Below the pieces are notes generated by a model, which did not search any database, was not told the origin of the DNA, and worked only from the letters and a program-made list of their open reading frames with translations. A stretch of 60,000 nt of DNA from Antedon mediterranea (lineage: Eukaryota; Echinodermata; Crinoidea; Comatulida; Antedonidae): positions 25,179,001-25,239,000 of the forward strand of contig NC_092673.1 in NCBI RefSeq assembly GCF_964355755.1, written 5' to 3'. Each line of letters begins with the position of its first letter. Within the stretch, counting starts at the first letter, position 1. A program made the translations under genes and the position numbers. Positions 27,501 to 38,815 of the stretch are shown here, piece by piece.

Positions 27501-30500
27501 TTGCAATTCCTGCTTTAGGAACTGGAAATCTGGGATATCCAGCTGATACCGTAGCTAAAATCATGTATGAGGAAGCTATAGGTTTCAGTGCAAATCATCC
27601 ACAGAGCAATCTAAAGAAAATTCATTTTTTGACTTATCACAAAGATAATAGAACTATTCAGGTTTGTTTTTAATTTAATATACTGAACATTTTCAACAAT
27701 ATAGTGTAAATTGATTGACAAATATTTGCTTCTGTAAATGTGGTGTTTTTTAGAAAAAGAAATTCAACAGATAAAACCCTATACATTTTTCCTACCATTA
27801 CATTAAACTCAACCAGTGCGGTGTACCTTTTTATGAAAATAAAAAACTTTAATCATGTTGTTTATAGTTCTGACACAGACAGGACTTTTTAAAAATGATT
27901 ATACAACAGTGACCCCAGATCCCAGCAAATTTCTGTTTAATTAACAACATTTCCTATTCTATTTTAGGCATTCGTCTCTGAGATCAAGAATTTGAAGTAC
28001 CCAGAAAACAAACAAGGGAAAACACTCAAAAAGCCACAAAAGGGTAAAGAAGCAGATGAGTTTTATTTTGTATAGGATCTAAGATTTATTTACATTTATT
28101 TTTAGTTAAAATATATTTTGATATGTCCTTTAGATAGTAGTCTTTTAATAGTAAAAATTTCTCATTGTAACTATTCATGCCATAGCAATGACAATAAACT
28201 TACATTAATTAATTACATTACATTAATACACTGTATTACACACTGTATCATAAAACATGTGAAAAAAGAAATGAATGAGAAATTAAAAGAAAAGATGGGA
28301 TTTGAGACTTAAATAGTGTGAGAGATGGAGATATACACAGAGTAATTGGGAGCTGATTCTAAATCTTTGAAACAGCAACATACAGTTGAAGGAATACAAA
28401 CAATTATATTATTATTTGGATATTATGGAATAAATTGATATACAAATATGAATGTTTATGAGTTGGATGGTGAGAATATTTCATGTTGAGTTGAACAATT
28501 GAAAATTTGATTTTCCAATGAATAAAAAACATTCTCTATCTGTTTTATAACACACCTACATTTATTCAATTTTCCGATGTAAATCATTAACGAATGCTAG
28601 GCTGGGAAGCTAGGCCATAGGAGTAGAACAGTTATAGATGGCGCTCACAAGTTGATTTCCGAACCTGTTCAGTCAACAACGTCACGTGGCAAAAATTCTC
28701 AATATTTTTACGGAAATATGAACGTGCATTAGAGCCATTCATTATCACCATTAGATCACTTTTTCATTAGATAGGACCAATTCCAAATAATACTTGATGT
28801 GTCATTGACCAATCAAATTGCAAGTTTACAATCAGCTGTGTTGTAATACTTGATACTGAATTGATTGATACTTTTTAAATATTAATGTCAAGTTTTCTTG
28901 CATTATATCCAGCTTATGAGAATGTATCTACTCCTTCAACTTCCTCACCGTACAAAAACTTTAAAAAATTAAATAAACTTCAGGCAGAGATGGAAATAGG
29001 AAGTGTAACTGTTACGATTGCACAAGGAGATATAACAATTAGTGATGCAGATGCTATTGTCAATTTAACTTCAAGTGCTTTTGATTTGAGTTATGGTAAG
29101 TAATCATAATTAAAGTCTGTTTTTCTGTCAATGTTAATCGATGCTATCATTAACAATAATCGGCGATCTACGTAATATTGAAATGTTAACAATTTACAGG
29201 AAAGGTACTCGCTGACGTTATCATTTTCAAACGATCGTCGTTGAACTGTTAACGATCAACGACGACGATAGCGTTGAATAACGTCGACAGAAAAACAGGC
29301 TTAAGATGATCAAATATGGACAGGGCTGGTAAATTTATGATGGCCTCAGTCATTTAATACACATGTACATCTACTAAATTATGCATATTCATAAAATGTT
29401 TTATAGAAAATAGATATCTTCGTCATTTTTACAATTTCTTTTTTGGCTAATAGGAGCTGTTTCGAAAGCAATTCTTACAGCAGGAGGAAATGCCATTCAA
29501 TCAGAGTGTCTACAAAACCAAAAAAGATGTAAGTATGTGTAGACATTTTTTGTTAAATTACTAAAGTAGTATGTAATAGTATACTGATATCTATATTGCT
29601 TTTTGCTTATTTTATGATCAAAATTTATCAAATTAATACTTTTCAAACTATAAGAAAAATCCTACTAAATGAAAGTGTTTGAACATACATTGTACATCTC
29701 TGTTTTTTTTAAATACATATTACATTTTTACACTTCTTTGCTAGTTAATTATTATTAAAGTGGACTGCTCACCATCATTGAAAGTATTGAAACTTTGTTT
29801 GTTTGTTTTTATGTAGCCCCAACAGAGGAGGTGTGGACAGGTCCTGGTAGTCTGAACTGTGGTGGAATTTGCCATCTTCCTATTCCTAGGGATGACGATG
29901 AAAGGCTTAAAGCAATGTTAGTTAGAATAATGAGAACCGTCAACAAACGGCAGAATGATACACTGGCATTTCCAGCAATTGGTACAGGTAATGTAGTCAT
30001 GTGTATAATTATATTCATTTCAAAATAATATATGTAGTACTATTTAGTTCAGTGATTGTTTGATTACACATTTGTAGTATTGAATCCGACCAAGCCCTAA
30101 CCACTACAAATAAGCTATAGCTTAGCAAAATGCACAAATTAAAGTTGCCTTCTCATATTTTTTGTTTTTCAATGTCATCCTAAAACTTGAGTTAATGAAA
30201 TAGGCTAATTTTTAAATTATTTTCCATGCAAATAGATATGGGTTTTTTTTAATTCTAGGAAACATTGGAAAATCATCTAAAGAAGCAGCTACATTCATAT
30301 TAGGATGTATTTGTGAATTTTCCATGAAAGATAAGCCAACTTCCTTGGAAAATATCTCGATAATTGTGTTTGATAAATCTATGACCAAAGAATTTATATC
30401 TGCAATGCAAGATATGGAGGGTGAAAAATACAAGGAGAAAAGTTTTCTTCAGAGAGGTGTTGGTAAGTTGTGTACCTTACATATTAAGGAATTATTTGCA

Positions 30501-33500
30501 TTTTATTGCAAAAATGTCCAGATAATTGCCAACATTTAGAATAGTGAAAAGGATGTCCAATGGAGAAATTAGATCTCAGTTTATTTGTGATTGTTAACTC
30601 TTTCTAATGTCTAATACTGTGGTAATGGACTTAATAGGCTTAATCCCCAAATATGGTCTTAGCTGTACTTTGAGTGTTTAACTCTCATAAACTAAAAGCT
30701 TTATATTGGAATGTATACCCCTGGTTTGGCATCTGAATTTATATGAACAATGAATAACAAAATAATATTTTTCCATTATAGATTTTGTGAAGTCAAAGAT
30801 GTGGGGAGTGGAGGATGAAGACTGGACTGATACAAGTCCAAAACTTACTTTGAAAATTCTATCACTAGATGAAAAAGAAATACAAGGAGCAAAGGGCAAA
30901 ATACAATCAATAATAACTGAGGAAACAACAGAAAAGGTGACTTTTTAATAATAAAAAATACCTATTTCATTTTACAGAACATAGTTTATGATATAAATTT
31001 ACTGCATGCATATAAATACATATATTACATAGCCTATGTAAATACGCTAACGTGATTGGTTGAAACTGCATCACATGACTACCGCTGCGAGGATCGTAAA
31101 TCGTATATATCCTCGAGAACGATGATATTGACTGTGTAATTTTCGCGTAATTATCGTGTCCCCTGTCATTAAACATATAGATTCTCGAGTACGATGATAT
31201 TGACTGTGTAATTTTCGTGTGCGAACACTCGCGTTGCCGATAAATAAACAAAAGTCATCAACTCGATCTTGAACTCGGGTGGAATTGTCACTCCATCGCA
31301 AGACAACGCTTCAACCGTTGCGCCACGGAAGTTGCTTGAAGAAATTAATCTTCTAAACTATTTAAACTATGCATACATAGCGCCCTCATTTGTTATAAGT
31401 CCACCCTAAATGTGATGAAACACCGTTTGTGATTGGTCAATACTCACGGTAGTAACCTAGTAAGTAGTACGCGCTGAACATCCGGTGATTCGGCTCCTCG
31501 AAGATCGAGAAGAAGACGAATTGTTTATTCGGCCTACCTGATTATAATATTATTATTTTTAATAGGCTTATTGATGGAAATTCTTCTGTTAATTTAAACG
31601 ACCTAGGCCTAAGTGAATATTTTATTGCCAAGGAATCATTAATTAGTAATTATCTGTATATTATTCTTCGCAAGGTAAGGTGTCTAGGCAGGCTTGTTTA
31701 AATACAATACAAATACTATAGGAGGCCTAGCCTAGCTTCACCCAACCCAGCAGACTTGTTCTTGGCTATATAATATAACAGATATTGCCTTTTATATCGG
31801 TTAAATATAAGATTTGACATCCCCTCGGGAATGATATTAAGTTCTCGGGGAATATATATTTCCCTCAGCTGGCGCTTCGGGAAATATATATTCCCTCGAA
31901 CTTAATATCATTCCCTCGGGGATGTCAAATCTTATATTTAACCTCTAAGCAGTCAATATCTGTATAATATTAAAGCAGAATAAGTTAGGTTTTTACAAGA
32001 TGGTTCAGCAAAGCTGTGTTTTGTGCACTATGTCATGACTTCTGTAGAAAAACGTTCCAGAGACAGAAGACAAATTTCAGTTCTGTTTGAATGGTGCTTG
32101 GTAATGTTGGTAATGAACACTGTATGCATTGTTTTTGCACTAGATATTACACAAAGATGTTTTCAGCCAATTTACACAAGGACACCAAGTAAAGCTAAAC
32201 AAGATAGCTTGCAAATATGAGGTACTATTATACTTTGTTTGCTCAAATTTGTTCATGTGCTTAAATTTAAGGTGCTTGGTTTATGTCAAATACAAACAAT
32301 AGAACACATGTAGTTATTTTAAGGAGGAACCCAAAAGTTAATGACTGGTGGGCGAAAAATATAATAGTCTTTTTTGTGGTGAGACCTCACATCTTTATAA
32401 AAATAATTTTGTATCAGGTTGAAATTGATACCAGAAGGATCAAGTCAAACACTGTTGAACTACGTGGCAGAACTGTTAATGTAATGAGTGCTCAAGAGGC
32501 CATCTTTGATATGACAGATACGATACACAAAGCCGAAAAAGAAGAAAAAGAGAAGAAGTTGATTTTAAAGGAGGTTAAATGGTTTTACACCAGTGAAGAA
32601 AATGAAGTGGTTGAATTTGATGATGATATTACAGTTTTGTTGGAAAGAGCCCATAAAAAGAAAGAGAAAAAACTAAAATATACTGCGAGTAATAATCATA
32701 AATATGAAGTGAACCTGGAAAATATGGAAGAAACTGATTTAACTTACAGTAAAACTTGTAGCGTCATTCGTCAAGAAGTCAATGGTATTGTAACATATAC
32801 ATCTCCATTTTTTTTCATCAAAAAAAAATAATTTCTGTAGGGAAAAATATTTATGCATACACCAGATTCAGAAAGCATCACTATTTGTTGTAATAAGTAT
32901 CATAAATTATGGATAAATAGTTTTATTATTACTATTTATTATTAAATATATTATATTTTTAAAGAGTCAAACAATTTATTTGACAACAATAACAATAATA
33001 TAATAATTTATTTTGATCTAGTGTACAAATTGTTATTATTTAGATGGAATAAGTGTTCCTGTCTCTTGGAAAAAGAATCAAAGTCAACTACTAGAAGTTA
33101 TCGATGTAGTTACAGGTAGTAGCGAATATCAACTTGTGAACAGTCAGTTTACTGCTGCTTTGAATGGGCAGTATCAAGTACAATCTATTGTTAAGGTATG
33201 GTACTATATGATAAAATTTAACTAGTTATTTTTACATTAACATTATAAACTGTATCATAGTAAATCTATTGATAACAATAACTCTTGGAAATAGATCATA
33301 TTAAAGAAAAATGAAATGACAAAAATGACAGAAACTATGTCGAAACTAGCCATGTGTTTCAAATAAATTGCAACGGCAATTGAATGTTTAATTATTATAG
33401 ATAAGTCGCATTCAAAATGTTGAGTTGTGGAAGCAATATGCTGCTAAAAAAGAAACCTTTGCAAAGACTATGGCAGGCCAACAGTTTGAAAAAGTGCTAT

Positions 33501-34756
33501 ACCATGGTACTGATGAAGGAACCATTGACAAGATCAACAAAGGAGGTTTTAACAGAAGCTATGCTGGAAAAAATGGTATGAGTAAAAAAACTTGAAGAAA
33601 TAACTTTTTAGTTAATCTCAATTTAGGTTTTACTTTTTAAGTTTAACGAGAAGAGTTTGACCTTGTTTTCTACCATTTTCTCCTTTGTCAGAGTCAAAGT
33701 AGTGATAAATATTTTATATTTATGACAGACATGCAAATTATAAAAATTATGAGATATTACGATTTTAGGGTATTATTAACCATGCACATATCGATATTGA
33801 ATTATTTGTTTAATTGTACATAGATCTCTATGGTATGGATGAAATGCAATGTTTAATATATGATGATAGTAGTGTATCAAATTAACTAGAGTGGACACTC
33901 TGCTTTCCTAAAATGTATTAAAATACCTGTATAGATTTTCAAAATATGCTTTCCCCACTGAGACTGTGCATATCTACCACTTTATTGTTTTTGCTATAAA
34001 GTATAATGTTAGGCAATGATTACTTTTCTTACTCTGGTGCCCTTGAATTTCTTAAATTAGAGACTTTGGCTCAAAGAAGGGTGGAGCATTGTCGCAAGTT
34101 CGCTGAGTATCTCCCCAAAATTAAACAAACAGCTGATTTAATCCCACCGACCAGACATAGCTGTCATGGTAGGAATTTAAGAAATAAAAACAAAATTACC
34201 CAGCTAGCGTCTAAAACATCCAGATTTACCAATAGCCCTATACCCTACTTCATCAAATTACTGAATTCTTAATTTTCTCCCCTGCTAGTTTGCGACTGCT
34301 CTCCCCTTCTTTGTTGTTTTTTTTTTTTTTTTCATATTTTTTATATATATTTATATTTTTGATATGACATGTATTTTACACGCAATTTGGCTCTTAGCCA
34401 CGAGTTGTAATTTTGGTCAATTTTTTGATATTTGAAATAAAAGTGAATAATAATAATAATAAATTGTTGCTTTTTATTACTAAATATTTACAGCTGTAAT
34501 GTATGGACAAGGAACTTATTTTGCTACCTCTGCTGGTTATTCTGCCCGTGACACATATTCTAAAAAAAATGCAAATGGAGAAAAAAACATCTTCCTGTGT
34601 CACGTTCTTGTTGGTAAATGTGGTCAAGGACAACAAGGCATGTTGGCACCACCACCTGGCTTTGACAGTGTTGGCGATAATCCTACCAATCCTCAAATTA
34701 TCGTCATATTTCATGATGTTCAAGCCTATCCAAGTTATCTTATCACTTTTAAGTAA
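15594..34756 (+). CDS. PARP14-like: PARP14-like macroPARP, copy 2 (complete)
   Basis: Exons: 15594-15801, 16814-16905, 19041-19416, 20017-20259, 20571-20885, 21131-21370, 21725-21982, 22267-22566, 22793-23041, 23291-23527, 23637-25286, 25452-26050, 26345-26578, 27440-27661, 27968-28043, 28913-29095, 29454-29528, 29817-29987, 30259-30462, 30782-30936, 32144-32221, 32418-32784, 33044-33195, 33401-33575, 34494-34756 (TAA). They sum to 7,122 nt, exactly 2,374 codons including stop. The ATG at 15594 begins MAAFKNRTGE and is followed at once by an RRM-like module, with no earlier exon needed. The last 21 exons match copy 1 in order, phase and nearly in size. Domains are RRM-like array, KH-like array, macro 1-3, KH-like linker, WWE, ART. 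Same family role as copy 1. The two copies differ throughout, so the duplication is not recent. Splice sites are inferred from sequence only. Confidence 0.92.
17259..17901. mobile_element. MITE with TTAA-bordered terminal inverted repeats
   Basis: The left end is TTAAAGACCCCTTCCCTGCA; the right end, read as reverse complement, is TTAAAGCCCCCTTCCCTACA, followed on both sides by a T-rich stretch. About 640 bp with no ORF of note. Ends lie in TTAA, so the target duplication is either TA or TTAA. Superfamily not assigned. Confidence 0.7.
18555..18603. repeat. Perfect 22 bp inverted repeat with 5 nt loop
   Basis: Left arm 18555-18576 begins TAGGCCCTAATTTTATTT. The right arm 18582-18603 is its exact reverse complement, separated by GTCCT. 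In an intron of copy 2. It could be the end of a foldback element or a recent replication slip. Confidence 0.8.
18696..18875. mobile_element. Partial MITE, same family as 35193-35732
   Basis: Starts TTAAAGATGTATTGTCCC and matches the inverted right end of the 35.2 kb element past the terminal repeat (shared AATAGTTATTGACTT and ACCAAAAATT, then GCCAGTCAATG). I could not find its second terminal repeat before exon 19041, so it looks truncated. Confidence 0.6.
23637..25160 (+). other. Copy 2: KH-like repeat region
   Basis: Exon 23637-25286 is 1,650 nt, the counterpart of the 1,644 nt exon in copy 1. The same about five KH-like repeats follow a degenerate RRM-like start; landmarks are FKRLCDQFDIKWLDIG, FEETSKSKFGVDFVVDD, FYDDVIRVQKDNH and LLAYFKALELLTIG. 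The exon ends in the glycine loop of macro domain 1, in phase 1, as in copy 1. Confidence 0.75.
27214..27384. mobile_element. Short Tc1/mariner-type MITE
   Basis: The left end is TA followed by CAGTAGAATTC; the right end is GGGGTTCTACCG followed by TA. The termini are imperfect inverted repeats about 166 bp apart with a TA on each side, the usual Tc1/mariner target. It lies in the intron between the two middle exons of macro domain 2 of copy 2. Copy 1's matching intron is only about 200 bp and lacks it. Confidence 0.6.
29110..29304. mobile_element. MITE flanked by TTAA in a copy 2 intron
   Basis: TTAA at both ends (29110-29113 and 29301-29304). The left terminus AGTCTGTTTTTCTGTC and the right terminus GACAGAAAAACAGGC are inverted repeats. 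The centre is rich in CG dinucleotides (CGATCGTCGTTG), unlike its surroundings. TTAA targets are typical of piggyBac-type elements. Confidence 0.6.
31045..31337 (-). mobile_element. SINE-like segment with tRNA-derived head
   Basis: On the minus strand an A-box-like TGGCGCAACGG (31325-31315) is followed about 40 bp later by a B-box-like GAGTTCAAGATC (31277-31266). The spacing matches a tRNA-derived RNA polymerase III promoter, and the surrounding sequence resembles a tRNA body. Downstream on the same strand are two direct copies of a unit containing AAAATTACACAGTCAATATC, about 71 bp apart (31,112-31,147 and 31,183-31,220). No poly(A) or clear 3' tail was identified. Could also be a lone tRNA pseudogene. 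Confidence 0.5.
31771..31971. mobile_element. 200 bp foldback element (long nested inverted repeat)
   Basis: Nearly the whole segment pairs with itself. The left arm contains GGTTAAATATAAGATTTGAC, then CCCTCGGGAATGATATTAAG, then GGAATATATATTTCCC; the right arm repeats these in reverse complement around a loop near 31,868-31,878. Outer ends share ACAGATATTG. MITE-like, without coding capacity. Confidence 0.75.
33044..34756 (+). other. Copy 2: C-terminal ADP-ribosyltransferase domain
   Basis: Exons 33044-33195, 33401-33575 and 34494-34756. Triad: histidine in LYHGTDEG (codon 33503-33505), tyrosine in GTYFATS, isoleucine in NPQIIVIF; the tail is QAYPSYLITFK. The H-Y-I triad predicts a mono-transferase. 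The 918 bp last intron contains a LINE 3' end. Confidence 0.9.
34000..34462 (+). mobile_element. 5'-truncated LINE, 3' end of ORF2 and tail
   Basis: The reading frame 34006-34272 encodes SYSGALEFLKLETLAQRR, then CRKFAEYL, HGRNLRNK and SRFTNSPIPYFIKLLNS before a stop. This is the typical C-terminal block of a non-LTR retrotransposon polyprotein (leucine/arginine motif, cysteine, SPIPY..LLN). A 3' UTR and a (TAA)n tail at about 34,446-34,462 follow. It sits in the last intron of macroPARP copy 2, about 30 bp before the final exon. Confidence 0.75.
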
Positions 34757-34917
34757 ATCACTTTTTTAGTACTGTATGTAGTCAACGGCACTAAACATTT
34801 GCAAATTCTTAGAAAATATTAAGTAATACTTTTTCTAAATCATGTTAACCATAGAAGAGTAAAATCTTAATTTCATCCGTTTCATTATGATTTGTAGACA
34901 AATTAAAACTTGACAAA

Positions 34918-34923
34918 AATAAA
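34918..34923 (+). terminator. Candidate polyadenylation signal of copy 2
   Basis: AATAAA about 160 bp after the stop codon of macroPARP copy 2, the first exact hexamer seen downstream. No transcript end is known. Confidence 0.4.
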
Positions 34924-35192
34924 GACATTTTGTTTATGCTTAGTAGTAGTTCGTAAATACAGAAGAATAGGAACTGTCATTATGAGGAACATTTGTAGCT
35001 GTACTTTGATTATTTTACCGTAATATATACAATTTATTATACAATAATATTTGTTGGAATTTAAATTACTATCATTAAAAAAATGATGGTTTGAATTAAT
35101 AAAATATCTGTGAATGATCATTGACAGTAAATTAGTAGTAGTGTTTAGTACAGTAGTAAAATTAACAATGGTACATTTAACATAAAGTTTAG

Positions 35193-35732
35193 TTAAAGAT
35201 GTATTGTCCCTTGAAACACAAAAAAATGATGGTCAAAATATTCTAAATTTAAATTTCAAAGTAATATTAAAGTTATTCACTTTAAGTCGAAAATTGAGGC
35301 AAAAACAACAAGTTTACGTAATTAACAGTTAAATTAATTCGATTACATTTCATCTGGAAAAATCTCACAAAGTAAACAAAGATTTCAAACCACGAGTATG
35401 CATTATGCATGATGCTAATTAGGATTGTTTACAACTTGTCGCGGTTGAGAAGGTGTTTTCACACAGATCGCGAGGAAGTTTTATGATTATACATAAAGAA
35501 TAGCCAAACAAGCGCGTTGCATTATGAATATGTTTTGATCGAAAACATTGACTGGAAGTCAAAGTTATTTTTTGAACCAAAAAACGTCCGTTTCGGTTAA
35601 ATTATTTTTTTTCCCAACTAATTTTTGGTGAAAGTTAATAACTATCATGATACTTCAAAATGACCCACTTTTTTTCGAAATATTAAAAAAAAATTTTTTT
35701 TGGAATTACTCAAAGGGACAATACATCTTTAA
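35193..35732. mobile_element. 540 bp MITE with 19 bp terminal inverted repeats
   Basis: The left end TTAAAGATGTATTGTCCCT and the right end AGGGACAATACATCTTTAA are exact reverse complements. A second partial copy lies at 18696-18875, which confirms a family. No transposase. The right end lies 33 bp from the left inverted repeat of the Polinton-like region. Confidence 0.8.
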
Positions 35733-35765
35733 GTTGCAAAATAAACACAATGGTGAACATCCAGC

Positions 35766-35958
35766 CATATTTTATTTATCTAGTCCTGAAGGCATGTTAG
35801 CTACAAAATTATATAATTTACCATTAATTGTAGCATAAGCGGTATTAAATATTATTGTTTTGTTAATCAACAAAAAAGTGATTATTTTGATGTTTTTTAA
35901 CATTAGTAATTCCATTTTATAGACTATTCATAATATTTAAGATGCACTTATTTTTAAC
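35766..35958 (+). repeat. Left arm of 12 kb-spaced inverted repeat
   Basis: Begins CATATTTTATTTATCTAG and continues through GGCATGTTAGCTACAAA, ACCATTAATTGTAGCATAAG and TTTTGTTAATCAACAAAAAA. Its reverse complement is at 47649-47840. The first base of the pairing is 35766; the sequences outside it do not match. Confidence 0.8.
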
Positions 35959-37280
35959 ATTATGTTGAAATATCAGTTAAAGTTTTCACCTTGTTTTCTT
36001 TGCAGTTCATAAACAAATTAACAAAATAATTCTTTAAACCAGCGCCAAAACACCTTGATGATTAAAATACATTCGTGATTTACTTTACATTAGCAACATA
36101 AGCCATATATAAACCACATTGCTTGTTGGTTCATGTATCAGTATTTCGTTGTGGACAGTTATAACTTTATGTTAAATACTTGGACCCAGGAATGGCGATT
36201 TAAAATAGCCCTAAAAAAGATAAGGTTTCTTGTTCAATTGCTGTAGTTACCCAATGGACCTACTGATTCAGGACTGTCCCTGCACTGGGTTTGGAGAAGC
36301 ATTATATTTTCTGCAAATCTGCCAGAGCCTGAGATTGACAAAAAAGTGAAATTAATATTCTATAATTTATGTTTTTTTAAATAACTTTGATTAAGACCTA
36401 CTGACAGAACTTTGAATCATGCTTTACTAATTTTGAATTTGAAAGGATTAAATTTGTAATCATTGCATTGATTGATGCTGTATCAAGGTGGTTAGGTTAG
36501 GTTATTTTCAGGACAAGTAGTAGATAATTATGTAATAACATACCCGCAATGTATCAACATATTGAATAAAATTAATATCTCCAATAAAAACAAAGTTTTG
36601 TTTGCTTTTATATATACTAGAGGGTGAGCTCGCTTCGCTCGCTCCCCCTCTAGGAAGTGTAGACGATGGTTCTCGGAATGATAAGGTTCTCCTTATACGT
36701 TTTCTGTCGGTTACCATTATTGAAAATGCTTGACATTCGTAAAACTAAACTACTTTGTTTCACAGTGTTTTAGATGATTAATAACATTTTAAAGTATAGT
36801 TTTTATTGTTTGGTAGGGCCCTTTGAGGAGGCGGAGGTCATTTGAGGGAGGTGCTTATTCGAGGGATATATGTTAAATTTTTTAGTTTTAATAATATGGT
36901 AACATTTATAATCAAATGAAATCCTCTAATAGATATGAAAAGTGCTAAAAAAGAATAACAAATGCTTGGTAAATTGTAGATAACAGTGCGGTGAATTCTA
37001 CTACAAATAGTATAATTGTGTTATTATAAATATGTGGATGGACGTTTATTAGATAGTTGGGTTGGGGGGGGGGGGGGAGGGTTATTATTCAAAGTGATGT
37101 TTTATTGGAGAGGCGTTTATTCAAATGAATACCATCCTAATAATTATTAATATATTATTTAATTTAATCATCTTTTGAAACTAACTGCCGTGACAGAGTG
37201 GGCCCAAGAAGAAGACATTACGGCTTGCAACATGGGCAGACATCTCGGTCCTAACGGGACACATGAAGATAGCCTACAGT
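35959..37280. other. Repeat-rich noncoding stretch
   Basis: 36,080-36,250 is a diverged direct copy of 46,760-46,945 (shared AGCAACATAAGCCATAT and GTTAAATACTT). 36617-36653 is an imperfect hairpin, CTAGAGGG..GAGC pairing with GCTC..CCTCTAG. 36,810-37,130 belongs to a dispersed repeat with TTTATT and GGAGG motifs that recurs at 39,775-39,985 (shared AAATGCTTGGTAAATTGTAG). No gene seen. Confidence 0.55.
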
Positions 37281-37905
37281 TAATAATAATAATAATAATA
37301 ATATTTATTCGGTCATCAATGTAAAAATAACCAGGAATGAGAATAGGCTAAAGCCCAAACAGATTCTGCACTCACTCCATACAATACAATCAGTTAAAGA
37401 TAAAACCATATACAAGAAAAATACAAATAAATTATACATAACATGAAATATAGTGTTTTGTTAGAGCAGCCTTAAATATTGAAATTGTTTGTGAATCTTT
37501 TATGTCATTTGGTATTTGCTCCCATAGTCTAGGAAAGGAAACAAATACAGAATTATGAAAAGTATTGCCTTTCGAATTCCAACGTAAAAGCCTACCCGGA
37601 CATCTTTCACTAGTTTTAATATACTCATTGAAAGAATGGGGACAGTAACCTTTCAACACCTTAAATCCTAATGAAAGTCTATGTAATTTAAACAAGTCAT
37701 CAATAGATAATAATTCAAGCACTTTCAACCTATGAAAATAAGATGTGTCCCAGGAACCTTCCTTTCTAAACATTATTATCCTTGTTGCTTTCCTTTGTAT
37801 ACTTTCTATTCTATTAATATTTGATTTCTCAAATGGTGCCCACATTGAACAACAGTAGGCCTTCACACACGCGCGGTATGTTTTAAAATAAACAAAAAAC
37901 TGAAA
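37281..37905 (-). mobile_element. 5'-truncated LINE fragment, ORF2 C-terminus
   Basis: The minus-strand frame from about 37,900 to 37432 encodes YRACVKAYCCSMWAP, RIESIQRKATRII, SIDDLFKLHRL and LWEQIPNDIKDSQTISIFK followed by a stop. This is the usual C-terminal region of a jockey/CR1-type reverse transcriptase ORF. A 3' UTR containing ATGACCGAATAAAT follows, then an (ATT)n tail at about 37,281-37,303. The 5' part is missing. Confidence 0.8.
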
Positions 37906-38448
37906 TGGCTAATTAATGGCAGTTCGTCTTCCAAAGGGACACTGTATTGATTGATGGAAAGTGCCTGTTTCCAGTCACCTTTAGGGTCAAATCTATTATT
38001 TTAACTGCTCCCTTGTGTATAAAAGAGAGAAAATATTTGAAACCAGGTTGTTTCAAGGTGAACTTATCTTAAACCCGGAAATTACTTTGACCGGGAAGAA
38101 TTGAAATTGAGATGAAAATCTAATGTTGAAATCATAAATTATTGTGTTAAAAAACTCTTTATAATATCTTCCTAAGATAGAAATATGGAACAATAGCGTC
38201 GCTGTGAACACTAATGTTATCAAATCTACGTTTCGCGGTACATCTCAGATAGATAAGGTAGGTATCCAAGGCGGAGATTTGTACCGAAGTTTTTGCATTG
38301 TGCTCACCTATGTCAGAATTAACCATAATTTATATATAGATAACTGTATATACAGTATAATATAGAGAAATAATGGGATGAGGTGGGAGTGAATTATCGC
38401 AACGTAACAGACGCAACGTAAGAAAATACAATTTTGCATTCCACACTA
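37906..38448. other. Noncoding, nothing recognised
   Basis: No ORF, RNA gene or clear repeat seen in this stretch on either strand. Confidence 0.4.
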
Positions 38449-38668
38449 TAAAGCTTGGTTCCCAGTAGCGACGCAACTTAACGCAACCTACACAACGTAA
38501 GAAAATCCCCTTCCAATAATTGTGTTTTCCCCCGCCTGTGTGAAATCAAACCTGCGATTTTTGCAGCATTGTTGCGTCATCTTCGTCGGTTCCAACTTGT
38601 GATTACGCAATACATCTCTTTGCGTCAATAACGTCGCTGCGTTGCGTTCTAGTGGGAACCACGCTTTA
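38449..38668. mobile_element. 220 bp MITE with GGTTCCCA-type ends
   Basis: The left end is TAAAGCTTGGTTCCCAGTAG; the right end, read as reverse complement, is TAAAGCGTGGTTCCCACTAG, both followed by CGCAAC-rich sequence. A single-ended relative starts at 47532. No coding capacity. Confidence 0.75.
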
Positions 38669-38815
38669 CACCAAGGAAATCCATTGCCTTGCTCTTACGA
38701 GAAGTTGAATCATCACTTTTGAGACGCAAATCAGAAAACGATGTTGAAAAATGGCGTCACAGAACCGTGATTAAGTGGTTCACGCTTCCCACACTAATTA
38801 GGCCTAGTGTTGTAG

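Larger units (their letters stand above)
25157..30440 (+). other. Copy 2: macro domains 1, 2 and 3
   Basis: Macro 1 (25157-25885, across the 25286/25452 junction) has VDVIVNAAN, GGLAKAIVDAGG and ISSGVYGYP, all canonical. Macro 2 (about 25966-27990, across exons at 26345, 27440 and 27968) has VDVIVNTTSGN in place of NAAN and a canonical IPALGTGNLGYPA loop. Macro 3 (about 28984-30440, exons 28913, 29454, 29817, 30259) has ADAIVNLTSS and FPAIGTGNIG. The pattern of one canonical and two altered pockets is the same as in copy 1, so it predates the duplication. Confidence 0.87.
30782..32784 (+). other. Copy 2: KH-like linker and WWE domain
   Basis: Exons 30782-30936, 32144-32221 (78 nt, same size as in copy 1) and 32418-32784 (367 nt, same size). 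The WWE starts near 32571 with VKWFYTSEENEVVEFD and later YTASNNHKYEVNL. The 1.2 kb intron 30937-32143 holds a SINE-like segment and a foldback element absent from copy 1. The splice acceptor of the 78 nt exon (at 32143) lies only about 170 bp beyond the foldback element. Confidence 0.8.
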
